Assembly: GCA_001931875.2 (NCBI GenBank)
Contig: MSJH02000830.1
Coordinates: forward strand, 298,441-362,440
Direction: 5' to 3'
From: Byssochlamys sp. IMV 00236
Lineage: Eukaryota; Ascomycota; Eurotiomycetes; Eurotiales; Thermoascaceae
Length of the DNA stretch: 64,000 bases
Shown: one piece after another, positions 10,945-23,400 of the stretch
Numbering within the stretch: the first letter of the stretch is position 1
Layout: each line of letters opens with the position of its first letter
Made by a program: the position numbers and the translations under genes
Notes under the pieces: generated by a model
The model's input: only the letters and a program-made list of their open reading frames with translations
Database searches by the model: none
What the model was told of the DNA's origin: nothing

Positions 10945-11899
10945 ATGCCGGTGCTACTAAGGCACGTCCCGCTCCGGGCATTGACCGCCTCGACTCCTTC
11001 AATTGCAGCTCCTATCGCCCTCCGATCGTTTTCCGTCCTCAACCGTCCGCCGCCCAACTATCCGGGTCATGTCCCGTTGACGTTCGTTGAGCGGAGCGCT
11101 CTCGCGGTCGGTTCGGCCGTGGGATCATTGCTGAACCCATATCGAGGAGGTATTAACTATGCTAGCTTTATCTATTCATCAATTGAAAGTCCGAACTGAA
11201 TAAAATGGCTGATTCCACTCCACTACTCTATCTACAGACCTGATCGCAGCCCTAGGCGAAGCCACCGCAACACCCTACTTCATCTACCGTCTCCGCGACG
11301 CCATGCTCTCGAACCCAACCGGACGACGCATCCTCCGTGACCGTCCGCGCCTCACCTCCGAAACCCTTTCTCTTGCCCACCTCCGCACCCTACCCGAGAA
11401 CACCGTCGGCCGGACCTACGCCGCGTGGCTGGATCGCGAGGGCGTCTCGCCAGACACCCGCAGCAGCGTACAGTACATCGATGACGAAGAATGCGCATAC
11501 GTCATGCAGCGATATCGCGAGAGTCATGACTTCTACCACGCCGTCACGGGTCTACCGACTATGGTGGAGGGCGAGTTGGCGCTGAAGGCGTTCGAGTTCC
11601 TCAATACTCTCATCCCGATGACCGGGTTAAGTCTGTTTGCGCTGATGCGGCTGAAGCCTGCAGAGCGGGAGAGGTTCTTCGCGCTGCATTTGCCGTGGGC
11701 GGTGCGGAGTGGATTGGCGAGTGAGGAGCTCATCAATGTGTATTGGGAAGAGGTGCTGGAGAAGGATGTGGATGAGTTGCGGGCGGAACTGAATATCGAG
11801 AAGCCGCCGGATCTGAGGCAGATTCGGAAGATGATGCGACAGCAGCAGAAGAGGGAGAAGGAGATGCAGGAAAAGAAGAAGGCTGCGGGATGGAGTTGA
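10945..11899 (+). CDS. coq4: Coenzyme Q biosynthesis protein COQ4
   Basis: Exons 10945-11149 and 11238-11899; 288 residues; one 88 bp intron. The N terminus is Arg/Ser/Ala-rich and lacks acid residues for 50 codons, a mitochondrial presequence. The core shows the invariant COQ4 zinc motif HDxxHx11E: H165, D166, H169 and E181 within [10 protein letters not shown]...VEGE. The family segments [18 protein letters not shown] and [21 protein letters not shown] are also present. COQ4 is a matrix-side inner-membrane protein that organises the CoQ synthesis complex and has been linked to C1 decarboxylation/hydroxylation of the ring. The lysine-rich C-terminal end (KKKAAGWS) extends slightly past the domain. 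Length is normal for fungi. Confidence 0.95.
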
Positions 11900-12217
11900 G
11901 GGACTGGTTCCTTGTAGGAAGAGGGATTGTAACATTTTATACATTATAACGGATTAAGAAATGAACTAGTACTGTTTTTTGTTGGTTCATTATTTCTTTT
12001 GTTTCCCTTTTTTTCTTTAGCCTCGTGAATGCAACAATCCGTACAGCGGAGAAATCCCTCGTGGGTCAAAAAAAAATATAATATAGAAGAATATAGAGCA
12101 CATACATAAAACGGACGCTAGAGTAAAATTTTTGATCATCATCCATAGCATGAATAGCCCTCCATAGAACTCAACCCTCCAGTCGAAATCACAAATAGCA
12201 AATCTGCAAGCCGGCGC
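11900..12217. other. Convergent intergenic region, COQ4 and PDCD5 3' ends
   Basis: 318 bp with T-rich then A-rich runs (around 11985-12020 and 12069-12080) consistent with two facing 3' UTRs. No gene seen. Confidence 0.55.
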
Positions 12218-12879
12218 TCACAAATCCAACAGATCGTCGTCATCATCCCAACCGCCCTTCCGACGATTAATCACAATCTTCTGTTCCTCTTCACGCTGGT
12301 TCTCCGCGACCGCATTCAGAAGTTCCTTGAGCTGGTCTTCGGTGACTTTCTGCCGTAGCTGGCCGGTCTGGGCGAGCATGATGAGTCGATTTTCGACGTC
12401 GGTGGCGCGCGATTCCTTGACGAGGCGGATTCGACCGAGCCGGTCGGCAGCGGCGGGTTCGAGGATCTGGTTTAGGATGGCGGCGCGACGTTCTGGTAGT
12501 GGTGGTTAGAGTGGTGGATGTTGAGAGAAAGGGATATGTAGGGAGGTGGAGGGGATGTTGAAGGGAGAATAGGTAGGTAGGTACCTTCGGCGGCTTGTCT
12601 GTTGGAGAGTGTCGGGGTTAGCTCCTTGCTATCTTGTTATAGTAATCCCGAATCAAGAGAATAATGGACGAGGACAGTTTATTCAGCCTGAAAGAGGGCA
12701 AACTCACTGTCTCTGCTCATCTTGACCGGATCCTCCAGCTGGACTTCCTCGTGCACCGGCCTGCTGTTGCAGCTGCGCCAGACGGGCTCTTCTGATCTAT
12801 ACCAAATTCCAAACCGTTAATCACCGCTAGCGCGATCGAAGGGAGGAGAACTCACCTCCTCAAGCTCAGCGTCCGCCAT
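12218..12879 (-). CDS. PDCD5 (TFAR19) family double-stranded DNA-binding protein
   Basis: Exons (minus strand) 12879-12856, 12796-12708, 12598-12585, 12492-12218; 133 residues; introns 59, 109 and 92 bp. The third exon is only 14 bp yet keeps frame and rebuilds the conserved core QRQQAAEERRAAIL. Family landmarks are MADAELEEIRRARLAQLQQQ at the start, LGRIRLVKESRATDVENRLI and GQLRQKVTEDQLKELL, then an acidic end (DDDDDLLDL). PDCD5 proteins are small three-helix-bundle proteins conserved from archaea to humans and linked to apoptosis, chaperonin binding and chromatin; the fungal role is poorly defined. Length fits the human protein (125). Confidence is high because every splice junction falls inside conserved family sequence. 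Confidence 0.92.
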
Positions 12880-14576
12880 TGTTGGCTAATTTTCTCCAGA
12901 TCGCGTGGTCTTGTTCGATGACTTTTGGCGTTCGAAGTATTAACTAGTGTGCGGAGTACCAAGTCCGGATTCTCTAGGAACTGGTTGACCGTGTATATCA
13001 CCTGATCCTTGCTGCAAGGAAATCTAGGATATTGAGAAAAAGAATCACAGAACAAGAAGATACCTATAGCGATCAATGTAGTACTCTACAGTCTACAGAC
13101 ACCATCGGCCAATTTTACCCAAAAAGACGGTTTCCCCCACTTGGCAGCCTGAGGCGACAATGGCTCTCAATGTGCGGGGCGACAGTCCGACGCCTTGACC
13201 ACCGCTCAAGACGGCAGTTGACCTGTGCCCGAGAACGATGGGATCTGATCTTTCAGGGGTACGCGACTTAGTCTGCGCATGGGCAGTGTTTCTAAGAATA
13301 TTCCAAGGAAAAAAAAATACTAACAGTTATACTCGTAATAATATGCTAGTTGCTAGTGACACGGGGAGAAACAGGTAAATCGTACAGTAGTTTCAAGACC
13401 AACGATGATCCTCTGGCATGGCGTCAGCGAATGCTACGCGTCGATCCTCCTGGCTTCATCAGCTGCGCGGTATACGAGCCATTGCGGCCCAGTAGTAACG
13501 AGCATTGGTTGCCCTGGTGTTACTCTGCGACTTTGTGACGATCTTAGATAGTAGTGTATCTAGAGCAGAAGCAGCTCTCAGAAGAGGTAGTAGTGTGTAT
13601 CCCTTCCTGGTCGATGGTTTCCATACGCATCGAGAAGCTTGGCTTCTACCGCGCCGGGCTTTGAGCACACCAGAGAAGCTGGGACGATCAAGTTTCCTGA
13701 TAACTCACCGGCACTATCCGTCGACTTGTTTCGAGTTCTGTCTAAGATTAGCAGCGTGAAGAAACTGCCGGAGAGAGTCCTTGCATGATCCAAAGCTGGG
13801 CGCGGCCGTTATGAAGCCTAATCTGCGTCAGCCACCCGCGAGAGGAATGTGACGACACGTGGGATGAGATCACCATTGATGAATATACTGTTTGCGACGG
13901 AATCTCGAGGATGAATTGATTCTTATGGTACTCTGATTATTATTATTATTATCTATCTGGTAATCCAAGAATCCAATTAATCCAATTAATTAATTGATCA
14001 ATTCTGCCGTCCTCTTACGTCGATGGCTCTCCACCCCGGGCATCATGTGACCTCCCAGGGCGGCAAGCGGGCCAACCGGATCCCGATCTGGCCAGGAAAG
14101 AACGAGCTGCCAGCAAAAGGCAACCGCCAAAGTCACCGAGGCCATCTCCTCACTTCATCACGATCCTTACTCTTACTTCCTCTCTCTCTCCCCTCTCTCT
14201 CTCTGTCATCTCCCTGTTCCCCTCACCCACCAGAACGAGAGGTCGACGGCTGAACGGCTCCATTGACGCTGGAAGTTCACCCTCTCTCTCCGTCGAGGTA
14301 TCTGTCTTTCATTCTGCCTATCTCGCCTATCTGCGAATGCGTCTCATTCGCTGTGATCTGTGACCTCAACGCCAACACCCGTTCGCGGGTACGACGCACA
14401 TGGCCTCTTCCTTCTGACCCAATGCACCAACCGCCTTGTTCTGTGAGGTTTACCAGTTGACGGGTCTCGCTTGACCACCGTGACGACTCCTCGACCCCAA
14501 TTGCGTGATATACGCCCGCAGACGCAGCTCAGTAGAACGGTTGCTTCCACCGCGGACGACGGTTGTCCCCCCCATC
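12880..14576. promoter_or_regulatory. Long divergent intergenic region, PDCD5 / Sec2
   Basis: 1.7 kb without a convincing gene. Short open frames (for example 13505-13759 plus, 13578-13793 minus) lack domains and splice logic. Close to the Sec2 start there is a pyrimidine-rich tract (14175-14220, TCTC repeats), common in Aspergillus promoters just upstream of transcription starts. The right-hand 300 bp probably form the Sec2 5' UTR. An AT-rich patch with TTAATTAATTGAT lies near 13975-14000. Confidence 0.5.
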
Positions 14577-16928
14577 ATGGCGGAGTGAGTCGTCAACATC
14601 TTCCCCCCCATTTCCGTTGTCGCTCGTCCTTCCTATACGCGGGTCAGGACGAGCGCTTGGGGTCTTGAGTGCTGATATCATCGCAATAGTCTTATTTCTC
14701 TATACTCTCATTCACACTATCGCTTCATATCACCTTCCAGGATGACGTCTCGTCCTAGTCACCAGAGATCAGCCTCGTCCGGCACCAGATCCGTGTCCCC
14801 GGGGAAATCAGTTACCAAAGCCAAATCGACCAACGCCCTATCCGACCTCAGCAGCAAGTTCACGAGGTCGACCTCAAACCCAAAGATCGAGGAGTTTCCA
14901 GAGAGCAACTTGAACACGCTGAGAGATCCACGCCTCGCGAGTACTTCGGATCTGTCGGAGACATCAACGTCGGCTCCCCATCACCCGGACCTGAGCAATG
15001 AAGTCGCCGCTTTGAGTGTCAAGCTTATCCAGGCGATCAACAACCAGACCACGTTGGACGACACGCTGGCGGAAACCCGCCAGCAACTAGAGAATGCACA
15101 GAGCAAGATTACAGAGCTCCAGACGGCGAACGATAAATACCGCAAAGACATCACGGACGAAGTGCTGGTCAAAAAGTCCGACGTCGACTATGAGATTCTA
15201 CGCCTGAAAGCCTCCTTGGCGGAGGAGCGTGCCCAGCGTGCTCTGGCCGACAGAGCCAAGAAGAACATCGAGCAAGAACTCGAGACTCTGACAGCGGCCC
15301 TCTTCGAAGAGGCCAACAAGGTGAGTTTTCAACTGATAAGCACCAACGTCCAGTCTAGGCCTAGGCTGACGAGGACTATTTAGATGGTGTCTGCAGCCAA
15401 GCAGGAACGGGAAGCTGTGGAAAAGAAAAATGAGCAGTTACGATCACAGATAAAGGACATGGAGAATCTCATGGCCTCTCAACAACAACAACTCGCAGAG
15501 TTGAAGAGCGTGATGCAAGGAATGGGCAGTGTTCGTGATGAAGCCGATACTCTTACCATTGCCTCTACCGCTCCATCTTCGCCGTGCGTCACCCAGCAAT
15601 CCCTCGCCGGTATCAGTCGACTGCGTGAAACCCCGAGCTTTTCGCCTATTACTCCAGTCTCTATGGACCTCTCACCGGGCCCCTCCACCAGCTTCCCTAA
15701 CCTGATCAAGACCGTGTGCCGTACGGACGTGCAAGCGTACGATGACTTCCGCGATCTGCTGAATCACTCCACGAACTCGAAACCTCCCAGCCGGGCTGCC
15801 AGTGGATCGTACGCTGGCCTGAATGTGATGGGGTTGGCCAGCTTAGCCGGCCATAGCATTTCTCCAAACCCTTCTTTCGGATTGCAGGGGTCAATATCCC
15901 AAAGTCACTCACCGAATTCAAGTGCTTCTTCCCCACAACCTTCCAGTGCTCATATCCCACTGAAGGAGACCAGATTCTACAAGCGAGCTCTAACGGAAGA
16001 CATTGAGCCGACTTTGAGGCTCGATATGGCTCCTGGCATCTCCTGGCTTACACGCCGCAGTGTTCTCAGTAGTATTTGCGAAGGTTCACTGGTCGTGGAG
16101 CCCATGCCGCCCGCATCTTTGAAGTATGCATTTCCCTGTTCTCTCTGCGGCGAACGGAGGAAGGGTACTGAGAATGAGAGAACTCATCGATTCCGAACTT
16201 CTGACAGTGAGACCGCTCAGCGGTATCCACTGTGCGTGCTCTGTCTCGAGAAGGTGCGCTCATGCTGTGACTTCACCGGCTATCTGCGTCTCATCCTTGA
16301 CGGGCATATCCGCGTAAGTGACGCGGAGGATGAGAAGGAAGCTTGGGAAGAGACCATCCGCTTAAGGGAAAGGATGTTCTGGTCGAGGATCGGCGGAGGC
16401 GTGGTACCGACGTTTACCACCGCGGCGTCGAGTCCTGAGAAGACTTCTCCGGATCAGGACTCCTTGGCCCCGGCTGAGGACAATGGTGAATCCGGAGACC
16501 ATTCATCTATGAGGCTTCGGCGATGCTCCATCTCCGAAAGCGTAATAGTGAAAGACAGCAAGGAGACCTCCGATGAGTCTGAAGATCCTTTCCATTCTGG
16601 CGCCAAGAGAGCCTCCATCGGCACCACAATCATCTCGCAGGTCGAGATTGAAGAGGTCCGACATGAGGACATGAAGGAGGAAGACGTGAAGGACGATATT
16701 CAGGTTTCAGAGAAGGTCGACTCTCAAGCTGAACAAGTTCAGGAAGCGGATACACAACCGAATCATCTTGCTTCGGATGAGAAACACACAGAGGTGCATT
16801 CAGCGCGGATTCCCGTCTCTGAAACAGAGCCAGAAGCATCTCAGGATCGTCCCTCTACTCCACCACTCAAGGGTGATGCGGAGACCGCACCCAGGCTCAC
16901 AGTTAGTATCCCTGGATCATTCGACTGA
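14577..16928 (+). CDS. sec2: Sec2-type Rab guanine nucleotide exchange factor
   Basis: Exons 14577-14584, 14741-15320, 15384-16928; 710 residues. The first coding exon is only 8 bases (ATGGCGGA before a perfect GTGAGT donor); the CCTTCCAG acceptor at 14740 joins it in frame to the next ATG at 14742, which is the alternative start. Residues around 85-245 form the Sec2/Rabin8 coiled coil: SNEVAALSVKLIQAIN, then long heptads through ILRLKASLAEERAQRA and ELETLTAALFEEANK, continuing across the second intron (AKQEREAVEKKN). Later there is a Cys-containing segment (CSLCGERRKGTENERTHRFR, CVLCLEKVRSCCDFTG) common to fungal Sec2 proteins, then an acidic serine-rich tail. Sec2 activates Sec4/Rab8 on secretory vesicles, driving polarised exocytosis at hyphal tips. 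Confidence 0.87.
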
Positions 16929-17911
16929 CAGAGAACCACGTTCCATGTCTAACCGATTCATGAACACGTGTCATGAATATCATCATCGATACCCGTTTCC
17001 GAAGGGTCCGCCGAAACGGGACGCTTCATGCGTCTTTACCCTTCTTTATTGCATATAACTTCTGTTGTAATTATCATGGCATGGTTCCGCAGGATACTCG
17101 GGTTCCTTTCACTTCCAGAGCACTTTGCTCGTCTGTATTATTACCCCGACATTTTGCGTCACTACTATATAATAATACCCGCACCGTCTTTTGTGATGTT
17201 TATGGATGGTCTTACTGTCGCGTTTTGTTTTTCTCAAATCAGCGAAGTTGTTCGATTGAGGCTTCTCTCACTGGTTCTGCCGGGAAAGGAGCCTCCTTCT
17301 CCAGACGGACGTCATCCTGATCTGTCTTTTTTGGCCGTTCGAGGCGTCTACCGCTGGAGTATATCTTGTTGCTTGTTTCTGTGATTTTTTCTCGGTGAAT
17401 GCGAATGTCAGCATCCCCCATACATATTATCGCGATATCACACTATTTTGACTCGTGCATATTGTCTTTTTCCCTGTTTACTTATGCGGAGCTTCTCTTT
17501 TCTTGTCTTTCGTTACTATTTATTGCTCCCCTTTCTGCTTGGGAGACAAAAACTACTAAACGCTGTTAATGCCGCATGGAAATAGATCTTATATAGTTTT
17601 AATCGTTACGTTTTCCCTGTGAGGGAGATATCAGGTAGATACTCGAGCTTATTGGGTTTCAAGTAGATTGAATCATAGTCAAGTTCGATTCGTGCTCGCT
17701 CAATCTGAGATATCTGAAGAAGTGAGGCGAAGTATTTGAGAGAACTACTTATACAACATGACGTATCTTCCTGTTTCAAAGAAGAAGAAAAATAACCCCC
17801 CACCGATAATAATGAGAAGAACTCCGTTTAAACCGCGATTAGAAGAATATCTGCATACTCCACACCACTGCAACGACACGACTTTTGTTCCTGCATATTC
17901 TTTTGGCATTT
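16929..17911. other. Convergent intergenic region, Sec2 and SF3A1 3' ends
   Basis: 983 bp between facing stop codons, T-rich on both halves. Open frames such as 17028-17384 have no recognisable domain and atypical composition. I see nothing beyond 3' UTRs. Confidence 0.5.
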
Positions 17912-19679
17912 CTATTGTCCATATCTCTGATGGATATGTCTGATCTGTTCATTAATGTCCATATTTTGCGGATTCGTGCCAGGCGGTCCGACGGTAGGGC
18001 CAACGCCAGGAACAGCACCGGGGGGAGGGGGAGGAGCACCAGGGTATGCAGGCATCTGCGCACCCATGGCCATTCTCTTTCGACGGGCTTCTTCTTCGCT
18101 CTCGGGGACGTTTTCGCCCGGAACGATGGGCGTGGAGTCGAAGACGTCGCTGCGCTGACTGGCGAGACGTTTGAGGTTGTTGACCACGTCGACGGTGGAG
18201 AGGTTGGTGGTTGCGCTGCGGGATTCGGCCTTGGCTCGTTGTTCCTTCCAGCGGGGGTCGAGCAGTTCGATACGCATGTGGTGCTCGAGTTCGGAGACGG
18301 GGATTTGCTGTTTGCAGTTCGGGCAGAGGGCTGTGGCGCCGGCGTTGTTGAGACGACGAGCCTGGGCGCGAGGGACGTAGTCGGATCGGATGCGCATGGG
18401 CGGTTGGCCTGGGACGGTGGGGGGTCGGCCGGTCGTTTGAGCTGCAGCGGCGCGCTCTTCCTCCTCGCGAGATGCGCCCACGGGCGCGACGGGCGCGGGC
18501 TGTGGTACGTTGTACGGGGTAGGAGCAGCTGCGGGGAGTGGTTGTTGAGGTTGAGCTGGAGGCTGCACTTGTGGGCCAGGGGAGGGAGTGTATTGAGGTG
18601 TAGGTTCGGCAGGGTAGGCGTTGTAGTAGACATGGTCGTCTGTATCTGTGGGCATGGCCTCCTCGATGCGCAGGGGATTGAGAGACATCATTGCCTTCTG
18701 CTCGAGCGATGCAGACTGGATGTCGTTGAGGGATGTTGGCGGTGGTAGCTCTGCCTGGTCATCGGCCTCGGTAAAGAGGACCGTCTCGACGACCACGAAA
18801 TCGTGCCAGTCGATCTGAGCGTACTCTATCCGTTCCTGCTCCTCCTCTTCTTCTTTCTTCTGCTTCTGCTGCTCCTGGTACTTGACCCACTCTGCTCGCT
18901 GCTTTGCGCGTTCCAGGATGTGGTACTTGTTCTTCACGTTCTGCTCCAGCTCGCCTATCCGCTTCGTCTCAGGAAGTTCGGTATGGTCCGGTCGTAGCAA
19001 TATCGTGTACTGATCTACCAATCGGCTGAAGAACTGGTAGAGACTGTGTTGCGGTCGTAGAAAGTCGAACTGGAAATTTCTCGTCTCGCGCTGCGATAAC
19101 GCCGTCATGAAGGATTTGCCTCTCTTGGCGACAAAGAGGGCTGTCAATTTGACCACTTCCAGATCCTGAGCGTTGATAATCGGCATTCGTGCTGAGAAAT
19201 GGAACTCTGGCGGTTGCGCAGGTCCTTGAGGCTTTTCTGGTTCGGGCGCCGCCGCCGCCTCTCCTGGCCGTCCTGCTGAGACAGCAGTCCCTCGTCCTTC
19301 CTTGATCTCGCTGAGTCGCCATCGATAGAATGGTGCGTATGCATCGTTGGGACTCAGGAAGGAAAATTTGGGGTTATTTTTTTCCTTTTCGCGGACACGG
19401 TCTGGATCCAGTGTATCAGCATCTTATCACGACCAGAGAGATAGCATCAACGGATGGACTTACCCTCGAAAATGGCACCGTTACGAGCCACATAACCAGC
19501 CGTCTTCTCGACGATAGCTAGAGATGAGTTAGCCTTGCACAAAACGCGAACACGAGCAGGGCGCAAAGTGACTTACCTCGAATATCCTTGGGCGGCAAAA
19601 CCACTCCCTCGGGAGGTTTGCTGACCTCCTCGGGCAGCGTTGGCGTCGCGGGGGTCCCGTTTGCAGTTGAAGCCGCCAT
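17912..19679 (-). CDS. prp21: Splicing factor 3a subunit 1 (SF3A1/Prp21)
   Basis: Exons (minus strand) 19679-19577, 19517-19464, 19401-17912; 548 residues; introns 59 and 62 bp, both GTAAGT. Two SURP modules are clear: the first spans the small exon (IVEKTAGYVARNGAIFE / FSFLSPNDAYAPFYRWRL); the second is DLEVVKLTALFVAKRGKSF ... FLRPQHSLYQFFSRLVDQYT. A charged coiled coil (KQKKEEEEEQERIEYA), the SF3A1 middle domain with IDWHDFVVVETVLFTEAD and a proline-rich segment follow. A short conserved block has CPNCKQQIPVSELEHHMRIELLDPRW. The protein ends with the INEQIRHIHQRYGQ stretch and lacks the C-terminal ubiquitin-like domain of animal SF3A1, as fungi do. SF3A helps U2 snRNP recognise the branch point. 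The start codon sits in a good context before STANGTPATPTLPEE. Confidence 0.95.
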
Positions 19680-20455
19680 CTTGTCGTACCCTGCACGCGC
19701 GGGTCGTAAGAAGCGAGGGAAGATGGAGGGGGCAACGGTCTAACAGGTCGAACTGTCGTATCTCGACGAGCTCAAAGCTGCCGACATTTGACCTCATGGA
19801 TGGCGGCTGGCGCTAACTTTCGCTTTTACCCGCGCGCGTAACCGCCAGCCCGCCTGGTACGTGCGCCGGTACCTGTAATCCCAGGTAAATTACAGTGGAA
19901 ACAAAGTACCCCATCGAGAGAGTAGTAAGTAGCTTGCTCTCGCGGCAGCCGTGAAACAATGCATCCAAAAGAGCATCTGACGCGAGGAATTTATAGTGAG
20001 CACGTAGAGAAGGCCATCGCTGCTATCACATTTCTGGGATTCTCTTGCGCGGGCCTTGAATAGCTGTGAAAACGCAGGGCGCAGTAGTAGCTCGTCCTTT
20101 TTAATTCCCCCTTCCGCCTCCGCAGGCGCCGACGATCTGGCCTCTACTGACAACGCTTACGACTCCGACCTTCGTCTTCCGCACCGGGAGCTTCATTTGT
20201 CTGATTGCAATATATCCCGTCCTACATTCCTCTGTCCTTTAATTGTCATGGGGCACATCTCTGCCTGTCACTACTCTCGTTGAGTCCCGATTGATTTTTC
20301 TTTCCATACTTACTTCCCTTTGACGCGGGGACCGCGTGTTCTCGGCTGGGGGTTCCCCCATCACTTCCCCTTGAGCCATTGAGATCTGAGATCAGAGAAC
20401 GATTTCACCTCGACACGGCGTTTCTGCTTCACGGTGCTCCATCCAGACTGTCACA
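19680..20455. promoter_or_regulatory. Divergent promoter region, SF3A1 / Pmt1
   Basis: 776 bp between divergent start codons. Near SF3A1 there is a GC-rich block around 19810-19870. Toward Pmt1 there is an upstream ATG frame of 11 codons at 20248-20283. No separate gene is supported. Confidence 0.55.
20248..20283 (+). promoter_or_regulatory. Possible upstream ORF in Pmt1 leader
   Basis: Eleven-codon frame (ATG 20248, TGA 20281-20283) ending 172 bp before the Pmt1 start. Whether it is inside the transcript is unknown. Confidence 0.3.
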
Positions 20456-23400
20456 ATGCCCCCGAAGGCGGCAGATGTGCTGGAGGTGAAGCCCCTCCCT
20501 CGAACGGGGCGCTCTCGCAGCCGTTCTCCCAACCCCAAGGGTAAGAAGGGCGGCGTGACAACGAAGTCCAACCATTATGGATCAGACGGGGTCAAAGACA
20601 ATAATATCTTCCGGTTGCCCAAATCGGACTATAAGCTGGTGCTTGTCCTGACGGCTCTGGCTGCAATTGTCCGCTTGTTCAGGATCTACCAGCCATCCAG
20701 TGTCGTGTTCGATGAAGTCCAGTACGTCCTTGCTTGCTAGCTTGCGATTCCGCGAAAAGAGCTTCAACTGATGATAATTTCTCATAGCTTCGGTGGGTTT
20801 GCTTCGAAATATATCAAGGGGAGATTTTTCATGGACGTTCACCCCCCGCTGGCTAAGCTCCTGATCACCCTGGCCGGATGGCTGGCTGGTTTCAATGGCG
20901 ACTTTGACTTCAAGGATATTGGCAAGGACTACCTCGAGCCCGGAGTGCCATATGTGGCGATGCGAATGCTCCCCGCTATTATGGGCGTTCTGACCGTCCC
21001 GCTCATGTTCCTGACGCTGAGAGCATCTGGCTGTCGCACATCGACCTCTGCGCTGGGTGCTGCCGTCCTAACTTTTGGTATGCGCCTCCTCCCAGCTTCC
21101 CAGTGGGACTAGTACTGATGATCCTGTGTGCGCAGAAAACGGCTTCATCACTCAGTCTCGTTTCATTCTCCTCGATTCGCCTCTCATCTTTTTCACCGCT
21201 CTCACGGCGTTGTCGTTTACTTGCTTCACCAACCAACATGAACAGGGGCCGGCCAAAGCGTTCCGACCCCAGTGGTGGTTCTGGCTAGCTGCTACTGGTC
21301 TCTGCTTGGGTGCTACACTCAGTGTGAAATGGGTCGGGCTTTTTACCACTGCCTGGGTTGGATCCCTCACTGTTCTCCAGCTGTGGGTTCTGCTGGGCGA
21401 TCCAGAGACCGTTACTCCGGTGCGTATCCCTCTTCTCCATATATTTAAAGCCTGACTGACTTGAGAGAAATTAGCGTCTGTGGTTCAAACACTTTTTCGC
21501 GCGTTTCTTCTGTCTGATCATCATACCCATTGGATTTTACGTCGGAATGTTCTACATCCACTTCCTGTGTTTGGTCAATCCCGGAGAAGGTGATGGCTTC
21601 ATGTCTGCCGAGTTCCAGGCGACACTCAACTCGAAGAGCATGCAGGACGTCCCTGCCGATGTCGCGTTTGGTTCCAGAGTGAGCCTCCGGCACTGGAATA
21701 CCCAGGGAGGGTATCTGCATTCGCACCCCCACATGTACCCCGATGGCAGCAAGCAGCAGCAGGTCACCCTCTATCCCCACAAGGATGAGAACAACGTCTT
21801 CCTTCTCGAGAATCAGACTCAGCCCCTTGGACCGTACGGCGAAGTCCCGGGACCGTTTGCTTGGGACAACATAACGACCGAGTTTATTGAAGATGGTGCT
21901 ACGATTAGATTGTATCACATCATGACCCACCGCAGAATCCACTCGCACGATATCCGCCCCCCGATCACCGAGGCAGAATGGCAGAATGAAGTTTCTGCCT
22001 ATGGCTACGAAGGGTTTGCCGGTGATGCAAACGACCTATTTCGCGTGGAGATTGTTAAATCCTTGTCCGACGGTGACGAGGCTAAGAAGAGGGTGCGGAC
22101 GATCCAAACCAAGTTCCGATTGATCCACCTCATGACCGGTTGTGTACTATTCTCGCACAAGGTAAAACTGCCCGAGTGGGCTTGGGACCAGCAGGAAGTG
22201 ACGTGTGCCAAAGGCGCAACGCTCCCCAACAGTGTCTGGTTCATTGAGACAAACCAGCACCCTATGCTGGCGGAAGATGCCGAAAAGGTCAACTACCGTG
22301 ATCCCGGCTTCTTGGGTAAGTTCTGGGAGCTGCAGAAGGTCATGTGGAAGACGAATGCGGGCTTGGTCGAGTCTCACGCGTGGGATTCTCGTCCTCCTTC
22401 GTGGCCGACGTTGCTGCGCGGTATCAACTTCTGGGGCAAGGACCACCGCCAGATATATCTATTGGGCAATCCGGTGATCTGGTGGTCCTCGACTGCAGCC
22501 ATCGGTGTTTACGTGCTCTTCAAGGGTATTGCTGTCCTCCGTTGGCAGCGCGGATACCGTGATTATGATCAGGTGAATTTCAAGCGCTTCGACTACGAAA
22601 TCGGAACGAGCGTGCTGGGATGGGCTTTCCATTACTTCCCTTTCTATCTCATGGCTCGTCAGCTTTTCCTACACCACTATTTCCCCGCGCTTTACTTCGC
22701 CATTATGGCACTTTGCCAGGTATACGACTTCATCACCGGCCGAGTGGGCAAGTTGAAGTCTCGACCCGCCATCGGCCATGTGCTCATGGCGATCTTTCTC
22801 GGCCTCAGCATCTTCACCTTTACTCTATATTCTCCGCTCGTGTACGGCAACCCCTGGACGCAGGACGCTTGCCGCAAAGTCAAGCTTCTCGAATCGTGGG
22901 ATTTTGACTGCAACACCTTCTATACTGACGTAAGTCCTCCTCAGTGGAAACCACCCCGCCGTGGTTTCTAAAAACGATGATGGCCAACTGGCGCTGACGG
23001 AGGTGATTGTTACCTTTTAGTTGAGTCAGTACCGAACCCAGTTTGTCAACCTAGGCCAAGCCGTCCCGACGAACACCGAGTACGAGCCCCCTGTACAGCA
23101 CTATCAACCGCCTCCCCAGCAGCAGCAGCAGCAACAACAACAGCAAGTACTACAGGATGATGCGCATGCCAACGTAACGCCGCAGCCTGCGCGGCAGCAG
23201 GTGGTCGGTCATGGGAAGCGCGTGGAGTACCGAGACGAAAAGGGCAACATTCTAGACGAGGAGCTTGTGTTGTCACTCGAGAAAGAGGGTAAAGTAACGT
23301 TTGAGACGCGATACGAGACGCGGACAAAGGTGATCGACCAGCAGGGCCAGGACCTCTACGGCGAGGAATCGAAGGACCGGCATCATGCGCCGCCACACCC

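Noticed and set aside
13505..13793. Short overlapping frames on both strands in the PDCD5-Sec2 intergenic region
   Set aside because: Under 90 codons, no family features and no splice-linked extension.
14742..14744. ATG 14742 as the only Sec2 start
   Set aside because: Kept as the alternative; the in-frame 8-base exon with perfect splice sites just upstream is preferred.
17885..18748. 287-codon plus-strand and 264-codon minus-strand frames over SF3A1
   Set aside because: Both overlap the SF3A1 coding exon in wrong frames; their composition is biased by the proline-rich SF3A1 segment.
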